Made by a program: the position numbers and the translations under genes
Shown: positions 21,757 to 30,645 of the stretch, piece after piece
Layout of the letters: every line of letters starts with the position of its first letter
Numbering within the stretch: position 1 is the stretch's first letter
Notes under the pieces: generated by a model
What the model was told of the DNA's origin: nothing
What the model saw: the letters and a program-made list of their open reading frames with translations, nothing else
Database searches by the model: none
NCBI RefSeq assembly: GCF_000372885.1
Contig: NZ_KB889967.1
Span: forward strand, 3,671,430 to 3,735,429
DNA from: Methyloversatilis thermotolerans
GTDB taxonomy: Bacteria > Pseudomonadota > Gammaproteobacteria > Burkholderiales > Rhodocyclaceae
Direction: 5' to 3'
DNA: 64,000 nt

Positions 21757-21822
21757 GCCCTCACCCCCGGCCCCTCTCCCACTGATGTGGGAGAGTGTGG
21801 CGCGAAGCGCCGGGTGAGGGGC
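21757..21822. repeat. Three-stem palindromic element
   Basis: An outer stem (GCCCTCACCC at 21757-21766 with GGGTGAGGGGC at 21812-21822, one bulged G) encloses two hairpins: CTCTCCCAC/GTGGGAGAG (9 bp, loop TGAT) and GGCGC/GCGCC (5 bp, loop GAA). The cloverleaf-like fold resembles short dispersed repeats found in many proteobacteria. It lies in the 487-bp non-coding stretch between ompW and hemF. Confidence 0.65.
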
Positions 21823-21861
21823 AGCGGCAAACACGGGCCGGCGGCTCCGTTCAAGGGTAGG

Positions 21862-21888
21862 GTCGCGAGCGGTGCTCGCTCCTACGAC
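21862..21888 (-). repeat. REP-like element (inverted member of a pair)
   Basis: Read on the minus strand this is GTCGTAGGAGCGAGC followed by ACCGCTCGCGAC, close to the classic pseudomonad/xanthomonad REP pattern GTAGGAGCGAGC...GCTCGCGA. It faces a second element 32 bp away. Confidence 0.6.
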
Positions 21889-21920
21889 AACCCGGCTCCG
21901 CTCGCGGTCAAGGTGAGCGC

Positions 21921-21948
21921 TTGTTGGAGCGACCCCAGGGTCGCGACG
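21921..21948 (+). repeat. REP-like element (direct member of a pair)
   Basis: TTGTTGGAGCGACC followed by CCAGGGTCGCGACG has the same GGAGCGA...TCGCGAC pattern as the element at 21862 but the opposite orientation. Together they form a REPIN/BIME-like pair. No RAYT transposase gene is in the window. Confidence 0.6.
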
Positions 21949-21974
21949 CGGCGTATGCTGGGCGCGGGCCCCAT

Positions 21975-22097
21975 TTGCACAGCCGGCCTGTTCCGCGAGC
22001 GCGGGGGAGTGCTTCGCGAAACCCCCTGACGACCGGGGCCGGCTTTGCACAGCCGACCTGTTCCGCGGGCGCGAGGCAATGCCTCGCGAAACCCCCG
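21975..22097. repeat. 70-bp palindromic repeat units next to hemF
   Basis: Two diverged units repeat with a 70-bp period (TTTGCACAGCCG at 21975 and 22045). Each has a GCACAGCC segment with TGCA, a TGTTCCGCG linker, and a second hairpin (GCGAGGCA/TGCCTCGC in the second unit) followed by GAAACCCCC. The array ends exactly at the hemF stop codon. It belongs to the same family as the arrays at 11470 and 24356. Confidence 0.75.
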
Positions 22098-23024
22098 CTA
22101 CACCAACCAGTCTTTCGGGGGGAGGAAGTCGGTGTAGAGCTTTTCTTCCGGCGAACCTGCCTCGGGGTGCCAGGCGTAACGCCACTTCACGATGGGCGGC
22201 ATGGACATCAGGATGGATTCAGTGCGGCCACCCGATTGCAGTCCGAACAGGGTGCCGCGGTCGAACACCAGGTTGAATTCGACATAGCGGCCACGGCGGT
22301 AGGCCTGGAAGTCGCGTTCACGCTCGCCGTAAGGCAGCGCGCGTCGACGCTCGACGATGGGCAGATAGGCCTCGAGGAAGGCATTGCCGACGGCCTGGGT
22401 CAGCGCCCAGGCCGTGTCGAAATCGATGTCGCCGTCGGCGCCCAGATCATCGAAGAACACGCCACCGATGCCGCGTGCTTCCTTGCGGTGCTTGAGATAA
22501 AAATACTCGTCGCACCACTTCTTGTAGCGCGGCCATACGTCGTCGCCGAACGGGGCCAGCGCGTCGCGGCAGGTGCGGTGGAAATGCGCGGCGTCTTCCG
22601 CGAAGCCATAGTAAGGCGTCAGATCCATGCCGCCGCCGAACCACCACACCGCCTCGCCCTGAGGCGGCTCGGCGATGAAGAAACGCACGTTCAGGTGCAC
22701 CGTCGGCACATAGGGATTGCGCGGATGCAGCACCAGCGATACGCCCATCGCTTCGAAGGATGCACCGGCCAGGTCGGGCCGGTTGGCCGATGCCGACGGC
22801 GGCAGGCGGTCACCGCGCACATGCGAAAAATTGCAGCCGCCGCGCTCGAACACGCCGCCTTCCTCGATCAGCCGCGTGCGGCCATCGCCCTGCAGCGTCT
22901 CCTGCGGACCGCGCTGCCAGGCATCGGTCATGAATGGCTGTCCGTCTGCGGACTCAAGACCGGCGATGATGCGGTCCTGCAGATCCAGCAGCCCGTTGCG
23001 GACCGCGTCGGCGCGGCTGCTCAT
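22098..23024 (-). CDS. hemF: Oxygen-dependent coproporphyrinogen-III oxidase
   Basis: A 308-residue HemF converting coproporphyrinogen III to protoporphyrinogen IX with O2. Strong motifs are [45 protein letters not shown] and [26 protein letters not shown] (cited in parts). ATG 23024 overlaps the purD stop by 4 bp, so hemF is the last gene of the purH-purD-hemF run. Pairing an O2-requiring heme enzyme with purine genes is an operon convenience rather than a pathway link. Confidence 0.95.
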   Translation of the reverse strand: MSSRADAVRNGLLDLQDRIIAGLESADGQPFMTDAWQRGPQETLQGDGRTRLIEEGGVFERGGCNFSHVRGDRLPPSASANRPDLAGASFEAMGVSLVLHPRNPYVPTVHLNVRFFIAEPPQGEAVWWFGGGMDLTPYYGFAEDAAHFHRTCRDALAPFGDDVWPRYKKWCDEYFYLKHRKEARGIGGVFFDDLGADGDIDFDTAWALTQAVGNAFLEAYLPIVERRRALPYGERERDFQAYRRGRYVEFNLVFDRGTLFGLQSGGRTESILMSMPPIVKWRYAWHPEAGSPEEKLYTDFLPPKDWLV

Positions 23025-24283
23025 CGCCGCACCGCGCGGTGACCGATGTCGCGCCGGAACTGCGCGCCATCGAAACGCAGGGTGTCGCACAACGCATAGG
23101 CGGAACGCTGTGCCTGCTTCACGGTGTCGCCCAAGGCCGTGACACACAGCACGCGGCCACCGTGGGTCACGACCTTGCCGTCGCGCAGTGCGGTGCCCGC
23201 GTGGAATACATGGCTGTCCGCTGCAGCCGGCGCAAGTCCGACAATTTCGTCGCCCTTGCGTGGTGCATCCGGGTAGCCGGCCGCCGCCATCACCACACCG
23301 AGGGCGACACGCCGGTCCCAGTCGGTGCTGGTTTCGGATAGCCGGGTCTCCAGCGCGGCTTCCATCAGATCCACCAGATCGGTCTTGAGCCGCATCATGA
23401 TGGGCTGGGTCTCCGGGTCGCCCATGCGGCAATTGAACTCCAGCACCTTGATGCCGCCATCCTGCGAAATCATCAGGCCGGCGTACAGAAAGCCGGTGTA
23501 GGGCAGGCCATCGAGCGCCATGCCGGTGAGTACCGGCTGTATCACTTCGCGCATGACGCGGGCGTGGATTTCCGGCGTCACGACCGGCGCCGGCGAATAG
23601 GCGCCCATGCCGCCGGTGTTGGGGCCGGCATCGCCATCGAGCAGGCGCTTGTGGTCCTGACTGGTCGCCAGCGGCAGCGCGGTCTGGCCGTCGCACATGA
23701 CGATGAAGCTGGCTTCTTCACCCGCGAGGAATTCCTCGATCACGACGCGTGACCTGCCGCCATCGTCACCCGGCAGCATGGCGCCGATGGCCGCGTGCGC
23801 TTCGGTCAGCGTCATCGCCACCACGACACCCTTGCCGGCGGCCAGCCCGTCCGCCTTGATCACGATGGGCGCGCCCTTCTCGTCGACATAGGCGCGTGCC
23901 GCGGCCGCATCGGTGAAGGTCTGGTAATGCGCGGTCGGGATGTCATGCTTCACCATGAACTGCTTGGCGAAGTCCTTCGAGCTTTCGAGCTGGGCCGCCT
24001 TGCGCGTGGGGCCGAAAATCTTCAGCCCGCGCACCCGGAAGGCATCGACCACGCCGGCTGCCAGCGGCGCTTCCGGACCGACCACGGTGAAGGCGATGTT
24101 CTCGTTTTCGACGAAGCTGATCAGCTCCGCGAAATCAGTGATCGGCAGATTCTCGACGCCCGGCTCCAGCGCGGTACCGGCGTTGCCGGGCGCCACATAC
24201 ACCTTCTGGATGCGCGGGCTCTGCGCAAGCTTCCAGGCGATCGCATGTTCGCGTCCGCCCGCACCGATGACCAGCAGTTTCAT
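23021..24283 (-). CDS. purD: Phosphoribosylamine-glycine ligase
   Basis: A 420-residue ATP-grasp enzyme making glycinamide ribonucleotide, the second step of purine synthesis. The N-terminus [19 protein letters not shown] is the classic PurD start and fixes the ATG at 24283. [18 protein letters not shown] is the ATP-grasp core, and [12 protein letters not shown] and [13 protein letters not shown] follow. Upstream in-frame extension into the repeat array is not credible. It is separated from purH by 588 bp of tandem repeats and overlaps hemF by 4 bp. Confidence 0.95.
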   Translation of the reverse strand: MKLLVIGAGGREHAIAWKLAQSPRIQKVYVAPGNAGTALEPGVENLPITDFAELISFVENENIAFTVVGPEAPLAAGVVDAFRVRGLKIFGPTRKAAQLESSKDFAKQFMVKHDIPTAHYQTFTDAAAARAYVDEKGAPIVIKADGLAAGKGVVVAMTLTEAHAAIGAMLPGDDGGRSRVVIEEFLAGEEASFIVMCDGQTALPLATSQDHKRLLDGDAGPNTGGMGAYSPAPVVTPEIHARVMREVIQPVLTGMALDGLPYTGFLYAGLMISQDGGIKVLEFNCRMGDPETQPIMMRLKTDLVDLMEAALETRLSETSTDWDRRVALGVVMAAAGYPDAPRKGDEIVGLAPAAADSHVFHAGTALRDGKVVTHGGRVLCVTALGDTVKQAQRSAYALCDTLRFDGAQFRRDIGHRAVRR

Positions 24284-24355
24284 GTTGCGTCCTTGTTCAA
24301 TGCGTAGGCCAAGCTGCGGCCGGAAATCCTTGCCTGTCTGTCTTCCGTTGTCCAC

Positions 24356-24820
24356 CGCGTCGCCCGCCGGGCCGCCCCAAGGGTGTAGCGGGGGTTTCGG
24401 CGAGCACTGCTCGCCGCCCGGCGTAACCGGTCGGCTGTGCAAAACCGACCATGGGACGAGCGCAGCCCCCTCGGTGGGGGTGAAGCCGGGGTTGCGTGGC
24501 GCATGCGCCGCGCCAGCTGAACGGGACGGCTGTGCAAAGCCGTCCCTGTGCGAACGCAGTGAGCGTGGAAGCACGCGTCGCCCGCCGGGCCGCCCCAAGG
24601 GTGTAGCGGGGGTTTCGGCGAGCACTGCTCGTCGCCCGCGTAACCGGTCGGCTGTGCAAAACCGACCGTGGGACGAGCGCAGCCCCCTCGGTGGGGGTGA
24701 AGCCGGGGTTGCGTGGCGGATGCGCCGCGCCGGTCGAACGGGACGGCTGTGCAAAGCCGTCCCTGTGCGAACGCAGTGAGCGTGGAAGCACGCGTCGCCC
24801 GCCGGGCCGCCCCAAGGGCG
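24356..24820. repeat. Tandem 217-bp repeats (2 copies + partial third) between purH and purD
   Basis: The 24284-24871 gap holds no credible gene. Two near-identical copies of a 217/218-bp unit start at CGCGTCGCCCGCC (24356 and 24574), and a third begins at 24791 and breaks off. Each copy contains several hairpins: CGGTCGG/CCGACC around a TGCA-containing loop, GGGACGGCT/AGCCGTCCC with a GTGCAA-type loop, and GGCGAGCA/TGCTCG. Every module matches the smaller 70-71-bp arrays at 11470 and 21975. Open frames across it are low-complexity artefacts. Confidence 0.85.
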
Positions 24821-24871
24821 GCGCAGCCCCCTCGGGGGGCAGCGAACGCAGTGAGCGTGGGGGCACTCATC

Positions 24872-26461
24872 TCAATGACGGAAATGACGCATGCCAGTGA
24901 ACACCATGGCCAGACCATGTTCATCGGCGGCCGCGATCACTTCTTCGTCACGCATGCTGCCACCCGGCTGGATGATGGCGCGCGCGCCCGCTTCGGCCAG
25001 CACATCGACGCCGTCGCGGAACGGGAAGAAGGCGTCGGAGGCAACCACCGAACCGGCGATCGTCAGACCGGCGTTCTCCGCCTTGATCTTCGCGATGCGC
25101 GTCGAATCGACGCGGCTCATCTGTCCGGCGCCGACACCGACTGTTGCGCCGTCCCGGCAGTAAACGATGGCGTTGGATTTCACGTACATCGCCACGCGCC
25201 AGGCGAAGCTGAGGTCGGCCAGTTCCTGCGCGCTCGGGGCGCGCTTGGTGACCACCTTGAGGCGGCCTTCCAGCGCTTCCGGTTCATCGGCGCTCTGGAT
25301 CAGCAGGCCTGAGCCCACGCGTTTCACGTCGTGCATATTGCGTCCGCGCGCCCAGGCGCTGGCGCCCTCGGTATCGACGCCATCGAGCGGGATTTCGAGT
25401 ACGCGCACATTCGGTTTGCCCGCCAGCAGCTTCAGTGCGTCGGCCGAAAAAGCCGGTGCGATCAGCACCTCGACGAACTGGCCGGCAACCGCTTCAGCCG
25501 CGGCCAGATCGACCGGCCGGTTGAACGCGATGATGCCGCCAAAGGCGGAGGTCGGATCGGTCGCGAATGCCTTGCGATACGCATCCAGCGGCGTTGCGCC
25601 CAGCGCCACGCCGCACGGGTTGGCATGTTTCACGATGACGCAGGCGCCCGCTTCGAAACTCTTGACGCATTCCCAGGCGGCATCGCCGTCGGCGATGTTG
25701 TTGTACGACAGTTCCTTGCCCTGCAACTGCTTGGCGCTCACCAGCGAGCCCGGGGCCGGATACAGGTCGCGGTAGAAGGCGGCGCGCTGATGCGGATTCT
25801 CGCCATAGCGCAGATCCTGGATCTTCACGAAGCGACCGTTGGACTGCGCCGGGAATTCATTGCGCGATCCGTCCGCGTTCAGCGCCGACAGGTAGTCGCT
25901 GATCGCGGCGTCGTAGTTGGCGATGCGGTTGAACGCGGCGACCGACAGCGCGAAGCGGGTGGCGTCGGACAACGCGCCGCCGTTGCGCAGTTCGGCGAGC
26001 ACGCCGGCGTATTGCGCCGCATCGGTCAGCACGGCCACACCGCGCCAGTTCTTGGCGGCGGAGCGCACCATGGCCGGACCGCCGATATCGATGTTCTCGA
26101 TCGCCTCGTCCAGCGTGCAACCGGGCTTTGCCACGGTGGCTTCGAAGGGATAGAGGTTCACCACCAGCAGATCTATGGTCGGGATGCCATGCTCGCGCAG
26201 CGCCTGCATGTGAGCCTCGACTTCACGCCGCGCCAGCAGCCCGCCGTGGATGCGCGGGTGCAGCGTCTTGACGCGGCCGTCGAGCATTTCCGGAAAGCCG
26301 GTATGGTCGGCGACCTCGGTCACCTTGAGGCCGGCCTGGGCCAGCAGTTGCGCGGTGCCGCCGGTCGACAGCAACTCGACGCCGAGGTCCGCCAGCGCGG
26401 CGGCGAACTCGACGATGCCGGTCTTGTCGGACACGCTGATCAATGCGCGCTGAACTTTCAT
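24872..26461 (-). CDS. purH: Bifunctional AICAR transformylase / IMP cyclohydrolase
   Basis: A 529-residue PurH catalysing the last two steps of IMP synthesis. The N-terminal MGS-like cyclohydrolase domain (1-200) begins [19 protein letters not shown] and has STGGTAQLL and [12 protein letters not shown]. The C-terminal transformylase domain has [11 protein letters not shown] (catalytic Lys-His region) and ends [15 protein letters not shown]...[11 protein letters not shown] 26461 is fixed by the family start. An upstream in-frame extension overlaps fis and is rejected. It lies 50 bp after fis. Confidence 0.96.
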   Translation of the reverse strand: MKVQRALISVSDKTGIVEFAAALADLGVELLSTGGTAQLLAQAGLKVTEVADHTGFPEMLDGRVKTLHPRIHGGLLARREVEAHMQALREHGIPTIDLLVVNLYPFEATVAKPGCTLDEAIENIDIGGPAMVRSAAKNWRGVAVLTDAAQYAGVLAELRNGGALSDATRFALSVAAFNRIANYDAAISDYLSALNADGSRNEFPAQSNGRFVKIQDLRYGENPHQRAAFYRDLYPAPGSLVSAKQLQGKELSYNNIADGDAAWECVKSFEAGACVIVKHANPCGVALGATPLDAYRKAFATDPTSAFGGIIAFNRPVDLAAAEAVAGQFVEVLIAPAFSADALKLLAGKPNVRVLEIPLDGVDTEGASAWARGRNMHDVKRVGSGLLIQSADEPEALEGRLKVVTKRAPSAQELADLSFAWRVAMYVKSNAIVYCRDGATVGVGAGQMSRVDSTRIAKIKAENAGLTIAGSVVASDAFFPFRDGVDVLAEAGARAIIQPGGSMRDEEVIAAADEHGLAMVFTGMRHFRH

Positions 26462-26511
26462 GCCATGTTCCGGGAAGTTTTGGGGATCGGTGCCGCGGCG
26501 TCTGGTGCCGC

Positions 26512-26748
26512 TCAAATCATGCCGTGGTCGCTGAGCTTGCGGCGCAAGGTGTTGCGGTTCATGCCCAGCATGTCGGCCGCGCGTGTCTGGTTGCCGGCGG
26601 CTTCGCGCATGACCACTTCGAGCATGGGTCGCTCCATCTGCTTGAGCACCATGTCGTAAAGCCCGCTCGGCGCTTCGCCGTCGAGATCGCGAAAATAACG
26701 TTCCAGCGAGTGCTTGACGCACTCGGCGATATCACTGCGTCCGCTCAT
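26512..26748 (-). CDS. fis: Fis-family DNA-binding protein
   Basis: A 78-residue Fis: a small nucleoid protein and transcription factor. The C-terminal helix-turn-helix is intact ([24 protein letters not shown]), and [18 protein letters not shown] is the dimer helix pair. The N-terminal arm is shorter than in enterobacterial Fis, as usual in betaproteobacteria. It sits 52 bp downstream of dusB, the conserved dusB-fis pairing, and 50 bp upstream of purH. Confidence 0.94.
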   Translation of the reverse strand: MSGRSDIAECVKHSLERYFRDLDGEAPSGLYDMVLKQMERPMLEVVMREAAGNQTRAADMLGMNRNTLRRKLSDHGMI

Positions 26749-26800
26749 GGCGGCCTCTCCCTGATGGTCCGATCTGTCGAGCTTGCCCGGGTGAGGGCGC

Positions 26801-27844
26801 TCAGGCGGCCAGTTCCTGCTCTGCGTCTTCGGTGGAGTCCGGCTCGTAGGCGAGCCTGTCGTTGTCGGCCGCCATGCGGCCGAAGAATTCGTCTATCGCC
26901 GCGAGTTGCGCTTCGGTGCTTTCAAGCCGGTTCATCGCGTGCCTGAACGCGGCAGAACCGACCAGGCCCTTCGTGTACCAGGAAATGTGCTTGCGGGCGA
27001 TGCGCAGACCCGAGTCGCTGCCGTAGAAGCCGTACAGATCCTCGACGTGTTCGCGGCAGACGCGATGGATCTCGGAAACCTCTGGCGGCGCCAGCAGTTC
27101 GCCGGTGGCCAGATAGTGCTCGATCTCGCGGAATATCCAGGGCCGGCCCTGGGCGGCGCGACCTATCATGACGCCGTCGGCACCGCTGATGTCGAGCACA
27201 TCCTTTGCCTTGTGCGGCGTCGTGATGTCGCCATTGGCAATGACCGGGATGGCAACCGCCTGCTTTACCGCACGTATGGTGTCGTATTCGGCGTGGCCGG
27301 TGTATTGGTCCGCCCGCGTGCGGCCGTGAATCGCCAGCGCGCGGATGCCGCACTGTTCGGCCACACGTGCCAGCAGCGGGGCGTTCTTGTTGTCGCGGTT
27401 CCAGCCGGTACGCATTTTCAGCGTGACCGGGGTGTCCGGTACCGCCTGCACCACCGCTTCAAGTATCCGGGACACCAGCGGTTCGTCCTGCATCAGCGCG
27501 GAGCCGGCCATCACATTGCAGATCTTCTTCGCCGGACAGCCCATGTTGATGTCGATGATCTGCGCACCGCGATCCACGTTGTGGCGGGCTGCGTCAGCCA
27601 TCATCTTCGGATCGGCACCGGCGATCTGCACCGAAATCGGCGCGACCTCGCCGTCGTGGTTGGCGCGCCGCTGGGTTTTGGCGCTGCCATAGAGCAGCGA
27701 ATTCGATGTCACCATTTCGGACACCGCGAGCCCGGCGCCCAGCTTCTTGCAGAGCTGGCGGAAGGGGCGGTCGGTCACACCGGCCATGGGTGCGACGAAA
27801 AGGTTGTTTCGCAGCGTGAATCCGACGAACTGCATGATGGGCAA
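26801..27844 (-). CDS. dusB: tRNA-dihydrouridine synthase B
   Basis: A 347-residue FMN enzyme that reduces specific uridines in the tRNA D-loop. APMAGVTDRPFRQLCKKLGA, INMGCPAKKICN (catalytic Cys), KMRTGWN and GDITTP/GADGVMIGRAAQGRPW are the Dus signatures, and the DusB branch is supported by the fis gene downstream. The acidic C-terminal tail (from about residue 325) is not conserved. An alternative start is the Met at residue 4. It likely heads the dusB-fis(-purH-purD-hemF) transcript. Confidence 0.95.
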   Translation of the reverse strand: MPIMQFVGFTLRNNLFVAPMAGVTDRPFRQLCKKLGAGLAVSEMVTSNSLLYGSAKTQRRANHDGEVAPISVQIAGADPKMMADAARHNVDRGAQIIDINMGCPAKKICNVMAGSALMQDEPLVSRILEAVVQAVPDTPVTLKMRTGWNRDNKNAPLLARVAEQCGIRALAIHGRTRADQYTGHAEYDTIRAVKQAVAIPVIANGDITTPHKAKDVLDISGADGVMIGRAAQGRPWIFREIEHYLATGELLAPPEVSEIHRVCREHVEDLYGFYGSDSGLRIARKHISWYTKGLVGSAAFRHAMNRLESTEAQLAAIDEFFGRMAADNDRLAYEPDSTEDAEQELAA

Positions 27845-27871
27845 GGGGGATTTCGGACAGGCAGGGGCGCG

Positions 27872-27900
27872 ATTCTACTCCGATGGAGCGGCTGGGCGAA
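27872..27900 (-). promoter_or_regulatory. Candidate promoter of dusB-fis
   Basis: On the minus strand TAGAAT (27872-27877) is preceded, after 17 bases, by a weak -35 (TTCGCC, 27895-27900). It lies about 30 bp upstream of the dusB ATG in the 133-bp gap to ubiH. The spacing is right but the -35 match is poor. Confidence 0.35.
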
Positions 27901-27977
27901 ACCTTGTGCGGATCGCCCGGCGCGGCATGCTGCACAGAGCGCGTTCCCGCCACGTGCAGCCGGCGGAGCGGCTGCCT

Positions 27978-29144
27978 CTACCAGCCGCGTGCGCCGTACA
28001 TCATGCGTCTGCCCAGGAAGGCACGGGCGGGCGGACAGGCATCGAGCAGGGCCAGTGCAGCGCCCCGCACGTGACCGGCCAGCGGCCCGAGAAACGGCCG
28101 CTCAGCACCCAGCGTGAATGCCTGGGCGAGCAGATCGGTGAAACTGCCGGTCGCCTGGCGGTCCAGCCGGCGTCGTGCCGCATAGCGCCGCAGCGCGGAT
28201 TCGGTCTCCGGCTCGCCGCGCGACAGCGCGGGCAGCAGGCTGTCGGCGAGCTGGGCCACGTCACGCAGCGCCAGGTTGAGGCCCTGGCCGGCCACCGGGT
28301 GCAGCGTCTGTGCGGCATTGCCCAGCCACACCTGCCGTCCGCGTACGATGTCGGCGCGCATGCGCAGCACCAGCGGCCAGCTTGCGCGCGGGGCGATCGA
28401 TGAAAACTGCACGCGCTCGCCCAGCGCGCCGCTCAGGCGGCGCATGAAGGCAGCGTCGCTTTCGGACATCAGTGCATCAAGTTCCTGTTGCCTGCAGGTG
28501 TAGACCACCGCGTAGTCGCGACCGCAGGGCAGCAGTGCGACCGGGCCATGCGGCGTGAAGCGCTCGTAAGCCACGTGACCGTGCGGCTTCGCCGGCGCGG
28601 CCAGCGTCACGATCGCGTGCTGGTCGTACTCGCGCGAGCGGGACAATGCGTCCTCGCCGTCGATACGGCCTTCGCACCAGAGCAGCACCTGCGCGCTCAT
28701 GTCGCCCTGCGGCGTCGCGATGCGCGCCTGCCAGGCGTCGGGCGCGGTGGCCGGGCAGTTGTGGCGGATGTCCACGCCCAGCGACTCCGCGCGCCGGAGC
28801 AGGGCGCTTGCGATCACCCCGGCAGGGGCCACATGTCCCAGTGCATCGACCGCGAAATCCGACGCGCGCAATTCGGTGCGTCCGAAGTGACCGCGTTGCG
28901 AGATGTGGATGGTGCCGATCGGCGTCATGTCGCCGCCCGGCCACGCGCCAAGTCCTTGCAGGATGTCGCGTGAGCCGGCCGACAGCGCGATGATGCGCCG
29001 GTCCTGCTGCGCGCGTGCGGCAGGGCCTGCATCGACCACGGTGACCGCCTGACCGGCCTCGCGCAGCATGCATGCAGCCGCCAGCCCGACCGGGCCGGCG
29101 CCGATCACCAGCACATCGCTCACCGAAGCGACCTCCGGGTTCAT
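27978..29144 (-). CDS. ubiH: UbiH/UbiF/VisC-family FAD monooxygenase
   Basis: A 388-residue flavin hydroxylase of ubiquinone synthesis. DVLVIGAGPVGLAAACML is the FAD Rossmann motif, a DG-type middle motif is expected around residue 155, and GNAAQTLHPVAGQGLNLALRD is the diagnostic UbiH/COQ6 block. Which ring position it hydroxylates cannot be told from sequence; adjacency to pepP is the classical ubiH context (pepP-ubiH in E. coli). Its ATG overlaps the pepP stop by 4 bp. Confidence 0.9.
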   Translation of the reverse strand: MNPEVASVSDVLVIGAGPVGLAAACMLREAGQAVTVVDAGPAARAQQDRRIIALSAGSRDILQGLGAWPGGDMTPIGTIHISQRGHFGRTELRASDFAVDALGHVAPAGVIASALLRRAESLGVDIRHNCPATAPDAWQARIATPQGDMSAQVLLWCEGRIDGEDALSRSREYDQHAIVTLAAPAKPHGHVAYERFTPHGPVALLPCGRDYAVVYTCRQQELDALMSESDAAFMRRLSGALGERVQFSSIAPRASWPLVLRMRADIVRGRQVWLGNAAQTLHPVAGQGLNLALRDVAQLADSLLPALSRGEPETESALRRYAARRRLDRQATGSFTDLLAQAFTLGAERPFLGPLAGHVRGAALALLDACPPARAFLGRRMMYGARGW

Positions 29145-30454
29145 GCACGCGCCTCCGCCATCAGGCTTTCAATGTCGGCAATGGTTTTCGGCGCCGCAGA
29201 GGTGTAGATGTCGCAGCCGTCGGCGGTCACGATCACGTCGTCCTCGATGCGGATGCCGATGTTCCAGAATGCTTCCGGCGTGTCGTCGGCCGGGCGGATA
29301 TAGCACCCCGGTTCCACGGTCAGCACCATGCCCGGTTCCAGCGTGCGCCACTCGGTCGGTCCGCCGTCACGCGGGCGGTATTCGCCGGCATCATGCACAT
29401 CCATGCCCAGCCAGTGGCCGGTGCGGTGCATGTAGTGACGACGGTAGTCGCCCTTTTCCATCACCTCGTCCAGCGTGCCCTTGAGCAGACCGACATCCAG
29501 CATGCCCTGGGCGAGCACGCGGACCGCCGCGTCGTGGTAATCGATGAAGCGTGCGCCCGGCTTGACTGCGGAAAAGGCGGCTGTCTGCGCATCGAGCACG
29601 AGCTGGTACACATCGCGCTGGGCACCGCTGAAACGGCCATTCACCGGCCATGTGCGCGTGATGTCCGAGGCGTAGCCGTGCAGTTCGCAGCCGGCGTCGA
29701 TCAGCAGCAGGTCGCCGTCGCGCAATGGCGCGTCGTTCGACACATAGTGCAGCACGCAGGCATTGGGACCGCCGGCCACGATGGACCCGTAGGCCGGCGC
29801 CTCCGAACCGCTGCGGCGGAATTCGTGCAGCAGTTCGGCTTCGATCTCGTATTCCATCGCGCCCGGCCGGGTGGCCAGCATGGCCCGGCGATGGGCACGC
29901 GCCGATATGTCGGCCGCCTGACGCATGAGTGTCTGTTCGTGCAGGTCCTTGATCAGTCGCATGTCATCCAGCGGCTGGCGGATGTCCAGCAGCTCGGAGG
30001 GCGCGCGTCGTCCGGCCCGCACCTGGGCGCGCACCGCGTTCAGCGCGCTCATCATGCGCTGGTCCCATGCCGGGTCTTCGCCGATCACGAAATGCAGTCG
30101 CGGCTGGTCGGCGATCAGTTCCGGCAGCTTCGCATCCAGTTCACCTATCGTATGAGCTTCGTCGAACCCGAACTTCTCGCGTGCCGCGTCCGGCCCGTGG
30201 CGCCAGCCGTCCCAGATTTCCCGCTCGAGGTTCTTCTCGCGGCAGAACAGGATGCTGCGTGGCGTGTCGCCGGCCACCAGCACAAGCACCGACTCCGGTT
30301 CGGAAAAACCGGTCAGGTAATGGAAATAGCTGTCGTAGCGGTAGCCGTAGTGGGTGTCGCGGTTGCGCGTGCGCTCCGGCGCGGTCGCAATGACGGCTAC
30401 GCCGGAGACCATGCGTTCGGCCAGTCGGGCGCGGCGTTCTGAATAGGGGTGCAT
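29141..30454 (-). CDS. pepP: Xaa-Pro aminopeptidase
   Basis: A 437-residue M24 metallopeptidase removing N-terminal residues before proline. The N-terminal AMP_N domain has RRARLAERM and RDTHYGYRYDSYFHYLTGF. The C-terminal pita-bread domain carries the dimetal ligands in DAGCELHGYASDITRT (two Asp), HRTGHWLGMDVHD (His) and VLTVEPGCY (Glu). The ATG at 30454 (MHPYSERRARL) is chosen over a 34-residue in-frame extension with no homology. It is the first gene of the pepP-ubiH pair and divergent from the cluster starting at 30646. Confidence 0.94.
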   Translation of the reverse strand: MHPYSERRARLAERMVSGVAVIATAPERTRNRDTHYGYRYDSYFHYLTGFSEPESVLVLVAGDTPRSILFCREKNLEREIWDGWRHGPDAAREKFGFDEAHTIGELDAKLPELIADQPRLHFVIGEDPAWDQRMMSALNAVRAQVRAGRRAPSELLDIRQPLDDMRLIKDLHEQTLMRQAADISARAHRRAMLATRPGAMEYEIEAELLHEFRRSGSEAPAYGSIVAGGPNACVLHYVSNDAPLRDGDLLLIDAGCELHGYASDITRTWPVNGRFSGAQRDVYQLVLDAQTAAFSAVKPGARFIDYHDAAVRVLAQGMLDVGLLKGTLDEVMEKGDYRRHYMHRTGHWLGMDVHDAGEYRPRDGGPTEWRTLEPGMVLTVEPGCYIRPADDTPEAFWNIGIRIEDDVIVTADGCDIYTSAAPKTIADIESLMAEARA

Positions 30455-30587
30455 GTCGGGTCCGTGTCGAATGGGGGGGGCGGCCGGTGCCGGCTGGAGC
30501 GTGGGCCAGACGCCTGTCCTGACGGCGCGGCGCGTGAAACGTTCCGAAACCTTCACCTGCGGTCCACCCGGTGTTCAGGGCGATTTT

Positions 30588-30604
30588 CTTAAGTTTCGCT
30601 TAAT
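30588..30604 (+). promoter_or_regulatory. PmrA/QseB-type direct-repeat operator
   Basis: Two hexamers, CTTAAG (30588-30593) and CTTAAT (30599-30604), are separated by 5 bp, so they repeat every 11 bp on one face of the helix. This is the PmrA/QseB box pattern CTTAAT-N5-CTTAAT. It lies 41 bp upstream of the first gene of the cluster, whose last two genes encode a QseB/PmrA-type regulator and its kinase. Confidence 0.65.
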
Positions 30605-30645
30605 CCGGCGGGCAGAGCATCCCCTCATCGCACTGGAGATCGCTC

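Noticed and set aside
22098-23696. 532-residue form of HemF
   Set aside because: The first 224 residues are purD in another frame. The HemF family start and the ATGA overlap fix the start at 23024.
24297-24866. 189-residue frame in the purH-purD gap
   Set aside because: It only translates tandem DNA repeats, and similar frames occur in all readings of them.
24872-26722. 616-residue form of PurH
   Set aside because: The N-terminal extension overlaps fis in another frame; the family start is at 26461.
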